The notes: a model not told the origin generated them from the sequence alone. 64,000 nucleotides of DNA from Plenodomus lindquistii (GCA_025504975.1 JANUWI010000003.1:1922001-1986000); one strand, 5' to 3'. Positions 12,001 to 23,046 are shown, counted from the first letter of the stretch. Numbers and translations are program-made.

Positions 12001-12141
12001 GCATCACGGTCCTTCCAGTTTGAAGACCGTGCGTTTGGTGGAAACCTCGTCAACGGCACCCAGGGTCGTCCAAGTGTGACTGGACCCATTGACGGGGGCA
12101 CGGGAGGATGTCGCTGCCAGTGGCAGAACTGGCTCAGTTGA
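9037..12141 (+). CDS. Large single-pass membrane protein, fungal 'glycoprotease family' type
   Basis: Intronless gene for a 1034-residue protein. The first ATG in good context is at 9037 (MSTARVDAF); the frame extends to 9010 only through a GTG. The first ~620 residues are low-complexity, polar and probably cytosolic, with several charged S/T/P-rich stretches. A lysine run (EEKKKKKKKG) leads into a cysteine cluster (CFWGCCCC) and one membrane helix (LIFLILLAIIIPVIVILI). The ~370-residue C-terminal part is a folded, probably extracellular domain that begins with a proline-rich linker and contains the CVAPTTLWSCALPKE block and paired cysteines. Proteins of this layout are widespread in Pezizomycotina and often carry the label 'glycoprotease family protein', although I see no protease motif. 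The cysteines beside the membrane are candidate palmitoylation sites. Function unknown; cell-surface sensing or wall contact would fit. Confidence 0.85.
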   Translation: MSTARVDAFSRHPPSSVPRRTPNDDSESIDDRSPIYDSYDRSRDLEEQILIHFSEHPNGSVEHGTGRWESESPVNAHRVSARSNSKSYAARMSRQKSRRRELLGRQVKPGITVDTSFTRHRGGAPHQVYPHGNGRSSASIRKSPWFGLGRTSTRNKGLGITKGTPQPERTQSANPEVDRNDATAVSLTSSSKPWQDISPWDRRIPIGISVPTDSISDFSSYQAPRPRAGSDVTLVTPSIIITPAAAMQSVWSPDTPFTESDYTPSIYSRHPLHSDNTDVPPVPSLPAGLSKSSEGNPEVEARSPTDSAYNHTRNDTLDSAGTAFEEYDDSRKKDRIMSSGTVFEEDETPLRERTIETSLAIDTSVVPTPRRSQGWWNVITTPFVTTPNTATWRSGERTPDVPTVPTRFGSNRDVASSPSATIFPSISPAQAATRTVPPVKEEVHAVNTVSANVVQQSVQQTDPTADRTVTSPFSTMSASPILGTAALGTVLMPRQVEEHPRNININIELQDRRPILNNHAVPASGVTSTHYVSAFAPPTHSGNVPTQQSRQSPQPLPVFAPPPNSTQKSSHFSYDNISRSSSTTTSPNLKKARKHRKVCDLKSMLSFGKWESSKQAGQEEKKKKKKKGVCFWGCCCCLIFLILLAIIIPVIVILIRKNNDEPAPSTPTQGGGSQWLNLPNYPPMPTGILTVAQPEAVEEESGCVAPTTLWSCALPKELQASVAPNKPDQPNFKIEITFENGTSVQLPVSKRVVNPVSAGAFIRSRLLRLRAASPSPSPAPPSSSDMKFLGQTTDGNSAPFEGETTPLFLTFQKPDPSASRLARRDDPSDPTNITAVIPPPMLNSDGTAAPANLLPLPSAQPLRLYNRGKDNEYYGFYTYFDRSIFLKQINGTNRGGNPADTNGGSTQDAAKMRCTYSQTRFLVQIWTRSKTSKPLLQGSAANSADTLKRPGTFPYPVTFTLDRHGGDPAKKNLYCYEIEDDGTIKDDAASRSFQFEDRAFGGNLVNGTQGRPSVTGPIDGGTGGCRCQWQNWLS

Positions 12142-13719
12142 GTTAGTGAGACAGAAGATTTCCTATCTCTATTTTGATTGTACTTAGCATGCGGCATTGG
12201 GCGGCGTTTTGCATGGTTCTTGTGAGCATTGATTTTCCTTTGTTGTTAAAACAAGCATATAAGGCTCCATGTGCAGCACTAGCAGTTGGAGATGGCTGAC
12301 CACTGGATGGAGCATGTACAAAATATCATAGACATAGCTAATATCAGATTATAATGGGAGACTTCCAGCCGGGCACCCATTGCTATCATTTGATAATGCT
12401 CCATTATGAAAATCTGAATTACGTTTTTTGGGGCGGGTCTTGAATCCTCTGCAGGGTAGAATGCAGATGTTGTGGACCCTGTGGGAGCCGAAAGACTGCT
12501 CTGGCTTGTCTACGGAAGTATGGGTAGCAGACCCATCTTATCATATTGTTTTTTTTCTCCAATCGGTACGAAGAAAGACCACGGGCATGAGGCGTGCGCA
12601 AAACCCCACGGGAATTTCGGCGCGATGTTACTTGACGTTGTCGATGTTGAGGAGTGGACATGGGGGTGAAGGGTCATGGTCCGTGGGACTGGCGCAGATC
12701 GATGCACCGACGCTAAGGCGCGGCTTGGCCACGGCTTGGCCACGGCGCAGGGACTGCTCGAGGCCTCTCAACTCAGCACGTTTCCCATTCTCCTCGCTGA
12801 TTGGTTGCGTGCGGACTTGAAGTTTTTGGAGAATCTTCGGTCGCCTCTGTCGTTTGGGTCAACGGTGTGGCTGTCGGAGCGTCGGGGTGACGCCATGCTT
12901 TCCGGCTTTTGCTTGGAGGTGCTTGTGTCAGCCCAGCCCGGCCTTGGTGTGCGCGTCGTCTTGGAAAGTCTTGAGCCAACGTTGTGAAGCATCGTCAGTT
13001 TGGCCAAGGTTAGGAAATCCGGGGCAGCACCATGCGCAGCGCATCTGACAAGGACTAGCAGCACATGCAGCAGACAATCTTCTGCCAGATGCGTCAAGGG
13101 CACTAGCTGTTGAACCAACCACGAGGCGCAGCATGGCCGGCCAAAGTCCCATTTCCCCCTGTCGCGTGAGCTCTTGCCGTACTGGGTGGAGACGCTGAAC
13201 TTTACCTCTTCGCGAATGCGCGCCCGCCGGAAGTGACCGCCTACACTAGAAATTCTCTTGCAGACCCTTATATAAACTGGCGGAGCAGATCTCGCAACAG
13301 ACAGCTCTCCTCACATTGAGTCCGTGGCCCCGGTTGCGCTCCTCCAAATCAGTGCTGTCATCGGTGCACCTGGCTGCGTCGGCACTATTACTATTCTTCA
13401 GTCATTATACCCATTGGACGCTCGCCGACCACTAAGAAGCTTTCTTCTTCAACGTGCTTCCCGTCAGCACACCAACTCGCTTCACTGTGCAACAAACGCG
13501 ATCATCCTCTGAGTGGCCCACTACAGTTCAACGTCATTGCGACGCTAAACACGGACACCCACTCGCCTTCTGTTAGTGCCAACGCGGGACCACGGATATC
13601 CAGTACATCTGCACAGGACGTATAAGTTGCTCTGTGGACCCGTAGATCTGGACAGCGCATCTGTGTACCACGCCTCCCAACTCTAGCCATTGACATAAAT
13701 CGTTGCTGCTGCTTTCACC
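12142..13719. other. Intergenic with long leader of the MFS gene
   Basis: No supported gene. Contains a direct repeat GGCTTGGCCAC x2 at about 12722-12743 and a TATA box at 13269. The 450 bases before 13720 are probably 5' leader, possibly with an unrecognised leader intron. Confidence 0.45.
13269..13276 (+). promoter_or_regulatory. TATA box, MFS permease gene
   Basis: TATATAAA about 450 bases before the ATG at 13720. The distance implies a long leader. Confidence 0.35.
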
Positions 13720-15862
13720 ATGGCAGCTCAACACACAGAAGAGCCATCCCTCCGGGACTACGGCCCTGCCGCTCCTCACGGTCCCAACATGACTGGCCAA
13801 CACACAGCTACTCAAGAATTCGACATTCGACAAGACATGAGCGAAAACGAGGCCAGCGTATTCCATGCCCTTCTTCACCCCGATGACTTGTACACAGACA
13901 ATGGCACCTACTGGGCTGATCTGCCTCTTGGCCAACGGATGAAGTTTGTAACCCAGGTCGACAAAGAGGAGGCCAAAGAGGAAGCTACATTTTTCTGGGA
14001 CATGTTCAAGAAAGATCCCTTGGCCCCTGTTAGCCACTACTTCAGAACTTGTGTAATCCCTGGTGCTGGTCTCGGCCTGGAAGGATATGTCCTCTTTTCC
14101 ATTGGAAACGTCCGACCGCTACTCCAGGCTTCGTTTCCGTCTTGCTGGAAGACATTCGAAATCTGTAACGAGGTATGGACGCAAGCCATTGATTATCTCG
14201 AGATTTGCGGCATCATTGTTGGTAAGTCATACTACTCATTGACTAGTGCAAACTGATCCTAATTTCAATCAGGCCAAATCCTCGTCGGTATTATTGGTGA
14301 CTGGCTTGGTCGTCGCTTTGGTCTCATCCAGGATGCCATCATCATGTTCATCGGTCTCCTGATGCTTACCGCTGCTTGGGGTGTTACCCAAAATGGCTGG
14401 GTCGTCTGCTACGTCTGGGCCCTTTTCTTCTATGGTATTGGTGTAGGAGGAGAGTACCCCATGACTGCCACCGCTGGTATGGAGAATGCTGTTGGATCCG
14501 GAAAGGTCTCCACCAAGGATGATCGTCTGCATCGTGGTCGCAAAGTTACCAGTGCCTTCTTGATGCAAGGTTGGGGACAATTCTTCAACCAGATCATCCT
14601 CATCCTTTTGCTTCTCATTTTCCACCACGGCTCTTCGCCGCCATACTCGAAGACGGTATCTCAGTGGACTTACCGTGTCTCATTCGCTATTCCAGCAGTC
14701 GGCACCCTCTGGCTTGTATACTTCCGTTACTTCAAGATGAAGTCGGCCTCGAAGCAGCTCATGCTTTCCAAGAAGAAGGCACACGTCACTGGATACGACG
14801 TCGCATCTTTGAAGCTTACATTCTCCTACTTTGGCCCTCGTCTTCTGGCCACCGCTGGTACATGGTTCGCCAACGATGTCTTCTTCTACGGCAACAAGCT
14901 GTTCCAGAGCGAGTTCATTGCCGTACTTACGCCAAACAACAAGTCTGTCATGACTGGATGGCTGTACAATTTGGTCAACGTTGGTGTCTCGCTTTGCGGA
15001 TACTACCTTGCCTCCCTCCTCATCGACAACAAGCTCTGTAAGTCTATACTCGAGCGTCCCTATGGACAGCAAGCTAACCGAAGATCCAGATGGTCGCAAA
15101 TGGATGATGATCATTGGCTTCATGGCCGACTTCATCCTTTTCATTGTCCCCGCCTTCAACTATGAATTCTTCACCAGCCCAGAGCATATCCACGCTTTCC
15201 AGGCCATGTACTTCCTGTCTTCTTTCTTCAACCAGTTCGGACCCAACAGCGTCACTTTCCTCGTCGCGGCCGAAGTCTTCCCTACACCCGTCCGCGCCAC
15301 CGCCCACGGCTTCTCCGCCGCTGCAGGTAAAGCCGGTGCTCTTTTGGCATCAGTCCTGTACAACTACATCGACACCCAGACCAAATTCTACTTTGTCCCC
15401 TGGTTCGGTCTTGTCGGTGCTCTTCTCACCCTTCTCTTCCTCCCCGACACGACCGGCCTCGATCTCAAGGAGCAGGAACGCCGCTGGGCCCACATCCGCG
15501 CAGGCCGCGAGCAAGACTACCACGGCATCGCAATCCACTGGAAGCACCTTTCCTGGTGGGAGCGCTTCCGCGGCCAACACAAGGGCTACAACGCCGCCAT
15601 GGACTACGAGCAAAAGGTGCAGGAAATGCGCGCAGACTGGCTCGACCGCCAACAACACAAGTTTTCCGAGAAGAATGGATGGGAAGGCGTTGAAGCTGAC
15701 GAGGATGACCACGCTGATGTACACAATTATTTCAAGCGCACGACTGCGGGTGGACCGCCGTCTGGTGCGGAACCGATGATGGGCAAGGAGTCTGTGTCGG
15801 AAAGCGACTCTAGCAGGGACGATGCGACGAACAGGGAAAAGGGAGATGAAGTTGTGCGATAA
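13720..15862 (+). CDS. MFS permease, Git1/phosphate-symporter family
   Basis: Predicted 679-residue 12-helix plasma-membrane permease of the Pho84/Git1 branch, expected to import inorganic phosphate or glycerophosphodiesters with protons. Exons are 13720-14221, 14273-15037 and 15090-15862; introns of 51 and 52 bp restore frame at IIV-GQILV and NKL-YGRKW. The MFS signature G-x3-D-x2-GRR is seen in GIIGDWLGRRFGL, followed by the family-typical GVGGEYPMTATAGMENA. A second half-signature is DNKLYGRKWMM, and FLVAAEVFPTPVRATAHG marks the second half. Long hydrophilic tails flank the core: ~100 residues at the N-terminus and ~150 at the C-terminus, the latter acidic and serine-rich. The family also includes choline-phosphodiester and phospholipid-precursor importers, so the substrate is open. 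Confidence 0.9.
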
Positions 15863-16182
15863 GATTTTGATTCGCGTGGGATTTGCATGATTAGCATATG
15901 GAGCGAGCGCTGTATTAACATGATCACCTCGCATAGTGTAGCATTAGCACGGCGTTGCTTGCCTCGCACATGAGCGCAAAATGAACCATTGACTTGTTCA
16001 GCCACGATCTTCCATCAACTTTGAATTTGCGTTTCTCGCAAACGAGCCTGGAACTGGCGTGGTCCCCCTGTCATTTGCGCGCACCCAACAAACTTTGTAT
16101 CATGTGTCTCAGTCCTGTCATAAAGTTTTGCGCCCCAGTGAAATGAACAAAGCACGTTGAATGAGTGTGCGCGCGCACCACA

Positions 16183-16183
<1 letters not shown>

Positions 16184-16219
<36 letters not shown>
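16184..16219. repeat. (CA)18 microsatellite
   Basis: Thirty-six bases of uninterrupted CA dinucleotide. A GT-rich companion lies on the same strand at about 16616-16646. Confidence 0.95.
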
Positions 16220-16220
<1 letters not shown>

Positions 16221-16615
16221 CAGTCAAGTCGAGAGGCGCAATCGGCACCGTCTCCGTTATATACCATCTCGCTCTATGTATAACAATTACTCTACAGATC
16301 ATCCCAACATTATCCACATCCATTCCATTTCGTACAACCACACGCCTGTCCCCATCGCAAGCGAGCCGTGTCGTTCCCAGTTCCACCAACCAGTATGCAT
16401 AACGAGTCTCCAGCCAGCCACCGACCGGCATGTAGCACCGACACCCATTGTCACCTCAACCGCCCGCGAAAAACGCCACATGCCCAATTTTTGTTTTTTT
16501 TTACTTTTAAACAAATGGCATGATTTTCTGTTTCAGACATTTGACTTGGAGTGGGAAATGTACGTACATGGCATGTATAAAGTTTGTTTTGTTGTTTTGC
16601 ACCATCTCACTTTCT

Positions 16616-16646
16616 TGTGTGTGAGTGTGTGTATGTGTGTGTGTGG
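16616..16646. repeat. Interrupted GT microsatellite
   Basis: GT dinucleotides interrupted by GA and AT steps, complementary in type to the CA run 400 bases upstream. Confidence 0.85.
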
Positions 16647-18014
16647 GGTGCCGTAGCAACAATCGCAATCTCCCCTCCCCACAGACAAAGACGGTACGGT
16701 GAACGGACGGGAAAAGGCAAGTGGAGCGTTTGCGACGGACGGCATGGTATGTGCATGGACGTGATGGCCCTGATGGGGTCCGTGGGCAGAGTTTTTTGTG
16801 TTGAACTGTGCGTGCGTGCGTGCGGATGGATGGGGCAGACAGACGTCATGATTGATGATTGCGAGTCGTGCCGAGTACACATTACTTGTTACTCTATAGT
16901 CCGTGTAAACGAGTATCACGACTGAAGATGTTGCATGGAGTATGGCATGGTGTGAAGTGGTCCGCTTAAGTACTCTACACTACATTTTTTCAATAGCAGG
17001 ATTCAAGAAGGCCTGGCCCTTTTCTCGATCGCAGGATTGCAGTGGTCACAACAGCGCGCAAAGATTCGGTGCTGGGTCGTTCGGGTGACGCTGTGTAACG
17101 GGAGGTGGCCGGGCAGGCCTGCCCCTATGCACGCAATTTATCGAATATCGAAAATGTAATCTGTATCAAGTGTGTGTGGAAATGAACGGTCCATGCGAGA
17201 ACGTTGACCAACATGGTTGATTGAACTTTCAGAGTGTAAGCTTTGCGACGCAATTGCCTGAAGGTGTAAAGATTGTTTCTTTGTTTGGCAACATGCACAC
17301 GCGTCCAATGGAGAAGGTTGTGCATCATTGTCGAGGGAAGAATGGTTGTTGGGATGGGCACTTTTCTAAAGATAGTAAGGTGGCGAGGGAGAATTGAGTG
17401 GCTGCGAGCCTGCGACATTCCAGCATGGACGAGACGGTTCGCAGCACAGCCAACAAAACAGCACACAGGGAGGGCCGGGGCCGTGCAAAGTAACGATCAG
17501 CCAGGCCGCTGCCGATCGAATGGCGATGCTTGTGCCCCTGGCGCTATGACTAGCAAGCGGGAGGGCGTCGCTGGCGCCCGATAAGGCAGTCAAGCGAGAG
17601 CAGTGGAGAGACGTTGCGTGGCACGGCGGATAAGCTGGTCGAGTTTTTGTTGTTTGCGGTGCGCACTGATCATGATGTTGAGATGGCTGGTGTGCGCATG
17701 GCGTGCAGCGTGCTGGCGGTGTGGGATGCGGGACTTGTCTGCGCATGCCAGCCTCTTCTTGGGACGTCCTCCGGTGTTGCTTCCAGCGGTAGGCGTGATG
17801 CAAAGGCGCCGTTCAACAGCGCACTCAATCGCACGCAAGCCTCGTTTCTCAACACCAATGGCGGGCAGCCAACAAGAGGCAATGCAGAATAGCCTCAACG
17901 GCGCGGGTTGGACAAGTTGGAAAAGGCGCCCGGTTTTTTCTTGGAACGATGCTTGTCCATGGCAGGCGGCGTCGTCTGTGCGTTGTTCCGAAACACGACA
18001 AGCCTCCCTTCCTT

Positions 18015-18064
18015 GCACTGGCTGGCACTGGCTGGCACTGGCTGGCACTGGCTGGCACTGGCTG
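18015..18064. repeat. 10-bp minisatellite, five exact copies
   Basis: GCACTGGCTG repeated five times head to tail without mismatch, about 250 bases upstream of the wall-protein ATG. Both strands stay open through it, which explains the long spurious frames here. Confidence 0.95.
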
Positions 18065-18314
18065 GGCTGGGGCGAGGCAGGCAGGCACCGACATGGGGGC
18101 ACCACTACCGCCATCTGCATTGCAGCCAGCCTCGTCCCCAATCAATAAATAGAGGCGCGTCCGACGTGGCTTTCTTCTCCCTTTCTCTTCTCCCATCACA
18201 CACCAGCTACTCTCGACAAGATATTCTTTCACTCGACAGCACTCAACTCCAGCTGCATCTTCTAATCCCACCTCACCCATACCCCCTCAACACCACCACA
18301 ACAACACACTCAAA

Positions 18315-18882
18315 ATGCGTTTCTCCACCGTCTCCGTTGCCCTCCTTGCTGGCGTCGTCGCCGCTGCTCCCCAGGTTCAGCCCATCTCCCAGATTGGCGA
18401 CGGTCAGATCCAGGCTCCTCCTGCCACTTCTGCCGTCGGCTCTGCCGTCCCACTCCCATCACCTTCCAGCGTTGTCGTCCCAGCCCCATCAGCTGCGACC
18501 AGCGATGTAGTTGTTGTCCCATCTGGTTCTGCTGTCGTTCCTCCCGCTTCTGGTAAGTCATTCTCTCAAACCTTGGGCCCATCACGTATTCTAACTTCAC
18601 CAAGGCACCCCAGTCCCAATGCCAACTCCAATCGTCCCAGTTCCCGTTCCCAGCGGCAACTCGACCTCCCCCAGCGGCACTGCCCCAGCTGTTTCTTCTG
18701 CTGCTTCTGCTGCCTCCTCTGCCGCCTCAGCAGCTTCCAGCGCCGCAAGCGCCGCCTCATCTGGCGTCGCAGGAAGCGCGACCGCCAGCTCTGGTCTCCC
18801 CGAGGCCACTGGCGCTGCTTCCAGCAACGCCCTCTCCTTCGGCGGTCTCGTCGTTGCTATGGCTGCTGCTGTCTTCGCATAA
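18315..18882 (+). CDS. Small GPI-type cell-wall protein with one PIR motif
   Basis: Predicted 171-residue secreted protein. Exons 18315-18552 and 18605-18882 flank a 52-bp GTAAGT/AAG intron. Residues 1-18 are a clean signal peptide (MRFSTVSVALLAGVVAAA). Residues 24-34 (ISQIGDGQIQA) match the PIR repeat core, in which a glutamine can become ester-linked to beta-1,3-glucan in yeast Pir proteins. The rest is S/T/P/A/V-rich, with an SAASAAS tandem stretch near 115-140 suited to O-mannosylation. The C-terminus ends in a hydrophobic tail (SFGGLVVAMAAAVFA) after small residues (SSN), as in a GPI-attachment signal. A wall structural or adhesion-modulating protein is likely. A very CT-rich leader suggests strong expression. 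Only one PIR unit is present, where classical Pir proteins usually have several. Confidence 0.85.
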
Positions 18883-19001
18883 GCGGTTCGCCCTACTACT
18901 CACCCACGACCATGTTATCATTTTTCATTGACAATTGAACAACAACATACCCCTTGTTCACTGTCCATTTATACCATCGACGACAACCGATAATACCACC
19001 A

Positions 19002-19018
19002 CCCCCCCCCCCCCCCCC
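19002..19018. repeat. C17 homopolymer
   Basis: Seventeen cytosines about 120 bases after the wall-protein stop, probably in its 3' UTR. Exact length may be a sequencing artefact. Confidence 0.85.
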
Positions 19019-19835
19019 ACTCGATTCGACTTTGTTGCATCTCGGAGAGTATAGGAGGAACGCATACCCCATTTCTAAAAAGGCAAAGGAGAGTAATACT
19101 TAGGTCGCATCGCAATTGGGCGGTTTGTTTTGACTACGACGAATTACCACCACTGTTATGTTACACGTTAATGCGACCCACGTCCCCAAGGATGATGTGG
19201 ATAGGTCGCGTATAGATAGTTCATGAATACAAGATGCAGCGCCGTGACTGGCTGCTTTGATTGAAACTCTCCTCTTCATTTTGTTGATTTGATGTGCTTG
19301 TCTGTGATGTTTGCCATCGCCGCCGCTAATATGAGTAGAAACAACAAAATGAACACAAATGCACATTGACGCTGCAGCACCTGTCGATCAGTATGCAAGT
19401 TGCGACCCCGGATCAATAATCACACGTCAATCATCCATCAAATACCATGACTGCATCAAACCACTCCACGTCACACAACCATTCAAAAACACTACTGTAC
19501 TCTTGTGCACATTCCAATTTCTCGGTACACCACTGTCCACAAGACCTCCCGCCATCGGGACCACCCACCCAACTAAGTCTGCATTAGCGCAAACGCAGTG
19601 AACAAAGTCTCGAAGCCCATAGACGCGCGTTATGCTGTACGTTTATTCTGTACTAAGAAATTAGTACGAGAATGCGTGCGGGGAGGTTTGGCTGGTGTAG
19701 CCAGATTTTACGAGATGAGACGAGATGCGACTAACGTGGTGGATCTGAGCATAACATGGTGGTGGAAAAGATATGCATGCACGCACGCGTCCATGATACG
19801 TGAAGAAAGAATGGAACATGTCTTTGGTTGAGAGA

Positions 19836-19859
19836 ATCATCATCATCATCATCATCATC
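19836..19859. repeat. (ATC)8 microsatellite
   Basis: Eight exact ATC units in the intergenic region. Confidence 0.95.
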
Positions 19860-19996
19860 TGTGTGAAATACCACTAATTGCATTGCATGACATTTCAGAC
19901 ATTCTCAGCAACAACAACAACAACCCACGGGTATCATCTAAACCTAATCTTAATCTACTCTACTTTCCCTCTCCCCCGCCGTCCAACCTACTCACC

Positions 19997-21739
19997 TCAC
20001 CTCGTCTCAACAACTTGTGTAAACAGCTGCCCCAAGGGATTCAACCCCTCTTCAGCCGTGAAGATGCGCTTTGGAATTTCAAACTCGACTTCAGGTTCCT
20101 TTTTCAATTCTCTGTCTAATTCGACATTGAGGAGCTATAAAAACATTTCATCGTTAGCTATGATTGCCATGAAGTATTATCGTATTTGATGTATATGGAA
20201 AGGGAAAGATGGCAAAAAAAAACAAAAACTTACAGCATTATAAGAGTGATCCAAAAAGTCTTCTAGATTATAAGACCGCTTGGTGAACTGCTCCGAGATG
20301 ATCTTAGCCAACGTCGCAACATTGGGATGGTAGTGTGATTGCAGGGCTTCGAGTTCCCACACGCTGCTCTCCATGGCGTTGGTGAGCATGGGATCCGATT
20401 CATCCATGTCAAACGGGTCGTCCATGCCTTGGTCCTCGAGTTGCTGTTTTAGAGCTGGATCGCGGATCTCGCGGTGCATCATAAAGGTACAGGATGGGTG
20501 GCGCTTGAACATGTTGTAGATCCAGGGTACTACGACCACGACACCGGCTGGGGGGCCGTGGAGGGCTAAGCGTGAGAGACGCTTTATAAAACTCGCTACC
20601 ATGGCGGCGGGTAAATGTGTCGACGACATGAAGGTGTCGAGGAGGCGGAAGAAGCGTGAGCGGTGTTTTGAGTGGAGGAGCCCGTCGTCAAGGAGAGAGT
20701 AGAGCTTGAGATAGAAGGACGGGTAGTCGAGGTTCTTTTCAGAAATGAGGTAGTATAGGCCGGAGAGGGCGAGGAGGGAGGTTGCGCCGCCCACATCGTA
20801 AGAATCGGTGAGGAAGTCCATGAGCATTTCGGGTTGTTGGAACCAGGGGGCTATTTGGTAGGAGAAGGTGGTGAGAATGGTTTTGCGCTGGTCTTTGGAG
20901 AGTCCTGAGCGCATTGTTGCGAGCCAGGCTGCTTGGGCCTTTTCCTTGTAGACGTGTATGGAGGGGATGGGGTTCTTGGATTTGGATTGTACGTAGAAGG
21001 ATTGAATGTCGCTGTTTGACTTGGGGACTTGTTCGAGAGTGGAAAGGAGGGACATGCTGTTCGCAGCGACGAGTTTACGCGTGGTGATGTCGAGTTCAGA
21101 GTCGAGGAGGGTCTTGATGGTCTGGAAGGTCTGGAAGCGGATGTCGTCGAATTGTTTGAAGTACTTGTCCACAAACTCGTCTCGGTTCAAGTCGTCTTCG
21201 GGTAACGAGAGCAGGATCTGAACGAGTCTGGGCAGCGGTCCGTTTTTGAGTTTGTAGTCCTTCTCCGCCTTGGACTCCTCCTTGACCAATCGCATGACCA
21301 ACGTCAGAGCTACCGACTGCTTGGGTGGGTTGTCGCTCGGGAGGAAGTCGTCCAAGAGCACGTCCATGAACTCGCGATATCGTTCCCTGAGCCACGACAC
21401 AACAACCGCCTCTGCCTCGCCCATGCCCTTGGGCTTGATCATGTCGCCGGTTGCTAGTAGCCGTGAGAAGACTCGACACAGCGCAACCGCCGCCAGGATA
21501 GGCGCATCGTTCTCTGGCTCCGACTGCCTCGCTAGCTGGAGAAGGGTCGCAATGTTGTTGTAGTGCTTTCGCGACTCGAGAATCTTGGCTTCGAGCAGCG
21601 CAATGTCGGTCTGGACGTCGTCGCCATGGTCGCTGGACGCCTTCCTGCGGCTCTTTGATTTGGATTCACGGCGCTCTGGATTGCTGGGGTCGCGTTTCCT
21701 CTTGACGCCGGCCGTGGAGGCAATCTTTGTGCCTGCCAT
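19997..21739 (-). CDS. NOC4: Ribosome biogenesis protein Noc4
   Basis: Predicted 547-residue Noc4, a nucleolar CBF/Mak21-family protein that works with Nop14 in 40S subunit maturation and export. Exons are 21739-20234 and 20134-19997. The 99-bp intron (GTAAGT donor, TTTATAG acceptor) joins DHSYNA to LLNVELDREL, giving a standard acidic/basic C-terminus that ends VVETR. The N-terminus has a basic nuclear-localisation-like stretch (GVKRKRDP...KSKSRRK, residues 9-35). The CBF/Mak21 domain covers about 300-480, with GLYYLISEKNLDYPSFYLKLY and GVVVVVPWIYNMFKRHPSC as landmark blocks, followed by the acidic DPFDMDESDP segment. The frame stays open to 21904, but the ATG at 21739 (MAGTKIAST) starts the conserved part. 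It shares a 224-bp divergent promoter with ATP4. Confidence 0.93.
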
Positions 21740-21963
21740 TTCTTTGGGATTACAATATCCTGTGGTGGTGGGTTGATATCTTCCTTGGATCAACGATATC
21801 CTGTAGTGGTTGATATCAAGAAAAGTTGCGAGGCTCGCCGGCCGAAGTTCGGTTAGCGCTGGCCATGTTCGTGCTTGGCGACGGGGTGCTGGGACGGACA
21901 TCACGAAAAGCTAGCTGCCACTCCGCCCAAGCACCCCCAAACTCCCCCCTCTCATCTGCAGCA

Positions 21964-22882
21964 ATGGCCTCTCGTCTTGCCAGGAGCGCGGTCGGTATGT
22001 GCCAGCTCGACAATGCCTCTGTGATGCCATTGGCCCCCCCGCTGACCCCCGCCCAACAGGCGCCGCCCGAATCCGCCCATCGCTCCCTCTGCGCGCATTC
22101 ACGCCCTCCATCGCCGCCAACGCCCGCTTCAACTCAAACACCCCGCAGGAGGACCCCAAGAAGAAGGCCGAGTCGGTCCTGCAGGCCGTCCCCGTCCCCG
22201 GCAGCAGCCCGCTGACAAAGGCCGCCGTCCTCTCTGCCGGCGCCGGTCTCAGCATTGCCGCCATCAGCAACGAGCTCTACGTCGTCAACGAAGAGTCCAT
22301 TGTCGCCCTCTCGCTGCTCACCATCTTCTGGGCTGTCGGCAAGTATGCCGGCCCCGCCTGGAGCGACTATGCGAACCAGCAGGTCGAGAAGATTACCGGC
22401 ATCCTGAACTCGGCCCGTGCCGACCACACCACGGCCGTCAAGCAGCGCATTGAGAGCGTCCAGGACCTCGGCGGTGTCATTGACATCACCAAGACCCTTT
22501 TCGAGGTTTCCAAGGTACGCCAATTGGCATGGAGGAGATGAAGAGGGGACATCAGTAAAGGGAGGGCATACGCTGACACCCGCATAGGAGACTGCCCAGC
22601 TCGAGGCTCAGGCTTTCGAGCTCGAGCAGAAGACCGCCATCGCTGCTGAGGCCAAGGCTGTCCTCGACTCGTGGGTCCGCTACGAGGGCCAGGTCAAGCA
22701 GAGGCAACAGCGTGAGCTTGCCGATTCGATCATCGCCAAGGTTGAGAAGGAGCTCGAGAACCCCAAGACCCTCAAGCAGATCCTCGACCAGAGCGTCGCC
22801 GACGTTGAGAGTATGTTGGATCATTTGAAACCATGATACAACGTGCTAACGATAAACAGGGATCGTCGCGCAAAAGGCTTAA
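21964..22882 (+). CDS. ATP4: Mitochondrial ATP synthase subunit b (F0 subunit 4)
   Basis: Predicted 243-residue subunit b, the peripheral-stalk protein linking F0 to the F1 head in the inner mitochondrial membrane. Four exons: 21964-21994, 22060-22514, 22588-22810 and 22860-22882; introns are 65, 73 and 49 bp. The first 31-bp exon encodes the start of a basic targeting peptide (MASRLARSAVG), which continues in exon 2 to about residue 35 (ANARFNSN). Two hydrophobic hairpin segments follow (AAVLSAGAGLSIAAISNELYVV and IVALSLLTIFWAVG). The remainder is a long amphipathic helix rich in A, E, K and Q (QVEKITGILNSARADHT ... ETAQLEAQAFELEQKTAI), as expected of a stator. The last exon encodes only RIVAQKA and stop. 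C-rich coding DNA fits a highly expressed gene. Confidence 0.93.
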
Positions 22883-23046
22883 GCGTCCTTCAGCATTCAC
22901 AAGTCAAGTCACCCAATGTTATATAAACCTGTGCAATAGTCGAGCTCGTCCAATAGAGAGTAAACCCAGGGCTTGGGAAACAGCCCAAATCATCTCAGTT
23001 TGATCTTTGATTCTGCACTTCAAGGACCTTCACCTGTCTGATCCAT

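Larger units (their letters stand above)
15863..18314. other. Intergenic with microsatellites
   Basis: 2.4 kb without a supported gene. It holds a (CA)18 run, a GT-rich run, a GCGT repeat near 16808 and a five-copy 10-bp repeat. The CT/CA-rich 130 bases before 18315 are the leader of the wall-protein gene, with an AATAAATA element near 18144 in TATA position. Confidence 0.5.
18883..19996. other. Convergent 3' region with simple repeats
   Basis: Shared 3' flank of the wall-protein gene and NOC4. It holds a C17 run, an (ATC)8 run and a CAA repeat near 19909. No gene seen. Confidence 0.5.

Noticed and set aside
16157..16402. Plus-strand frame with a Thr-His repeat
   Set aside because: Translation of the (CA)18 microsatellite.
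17590..18148. Long overlapping frames on both strands
   Set aside because: They are held open by the five-copy 10-bp repeat, which has no stop in several frames; products are repeat translations.
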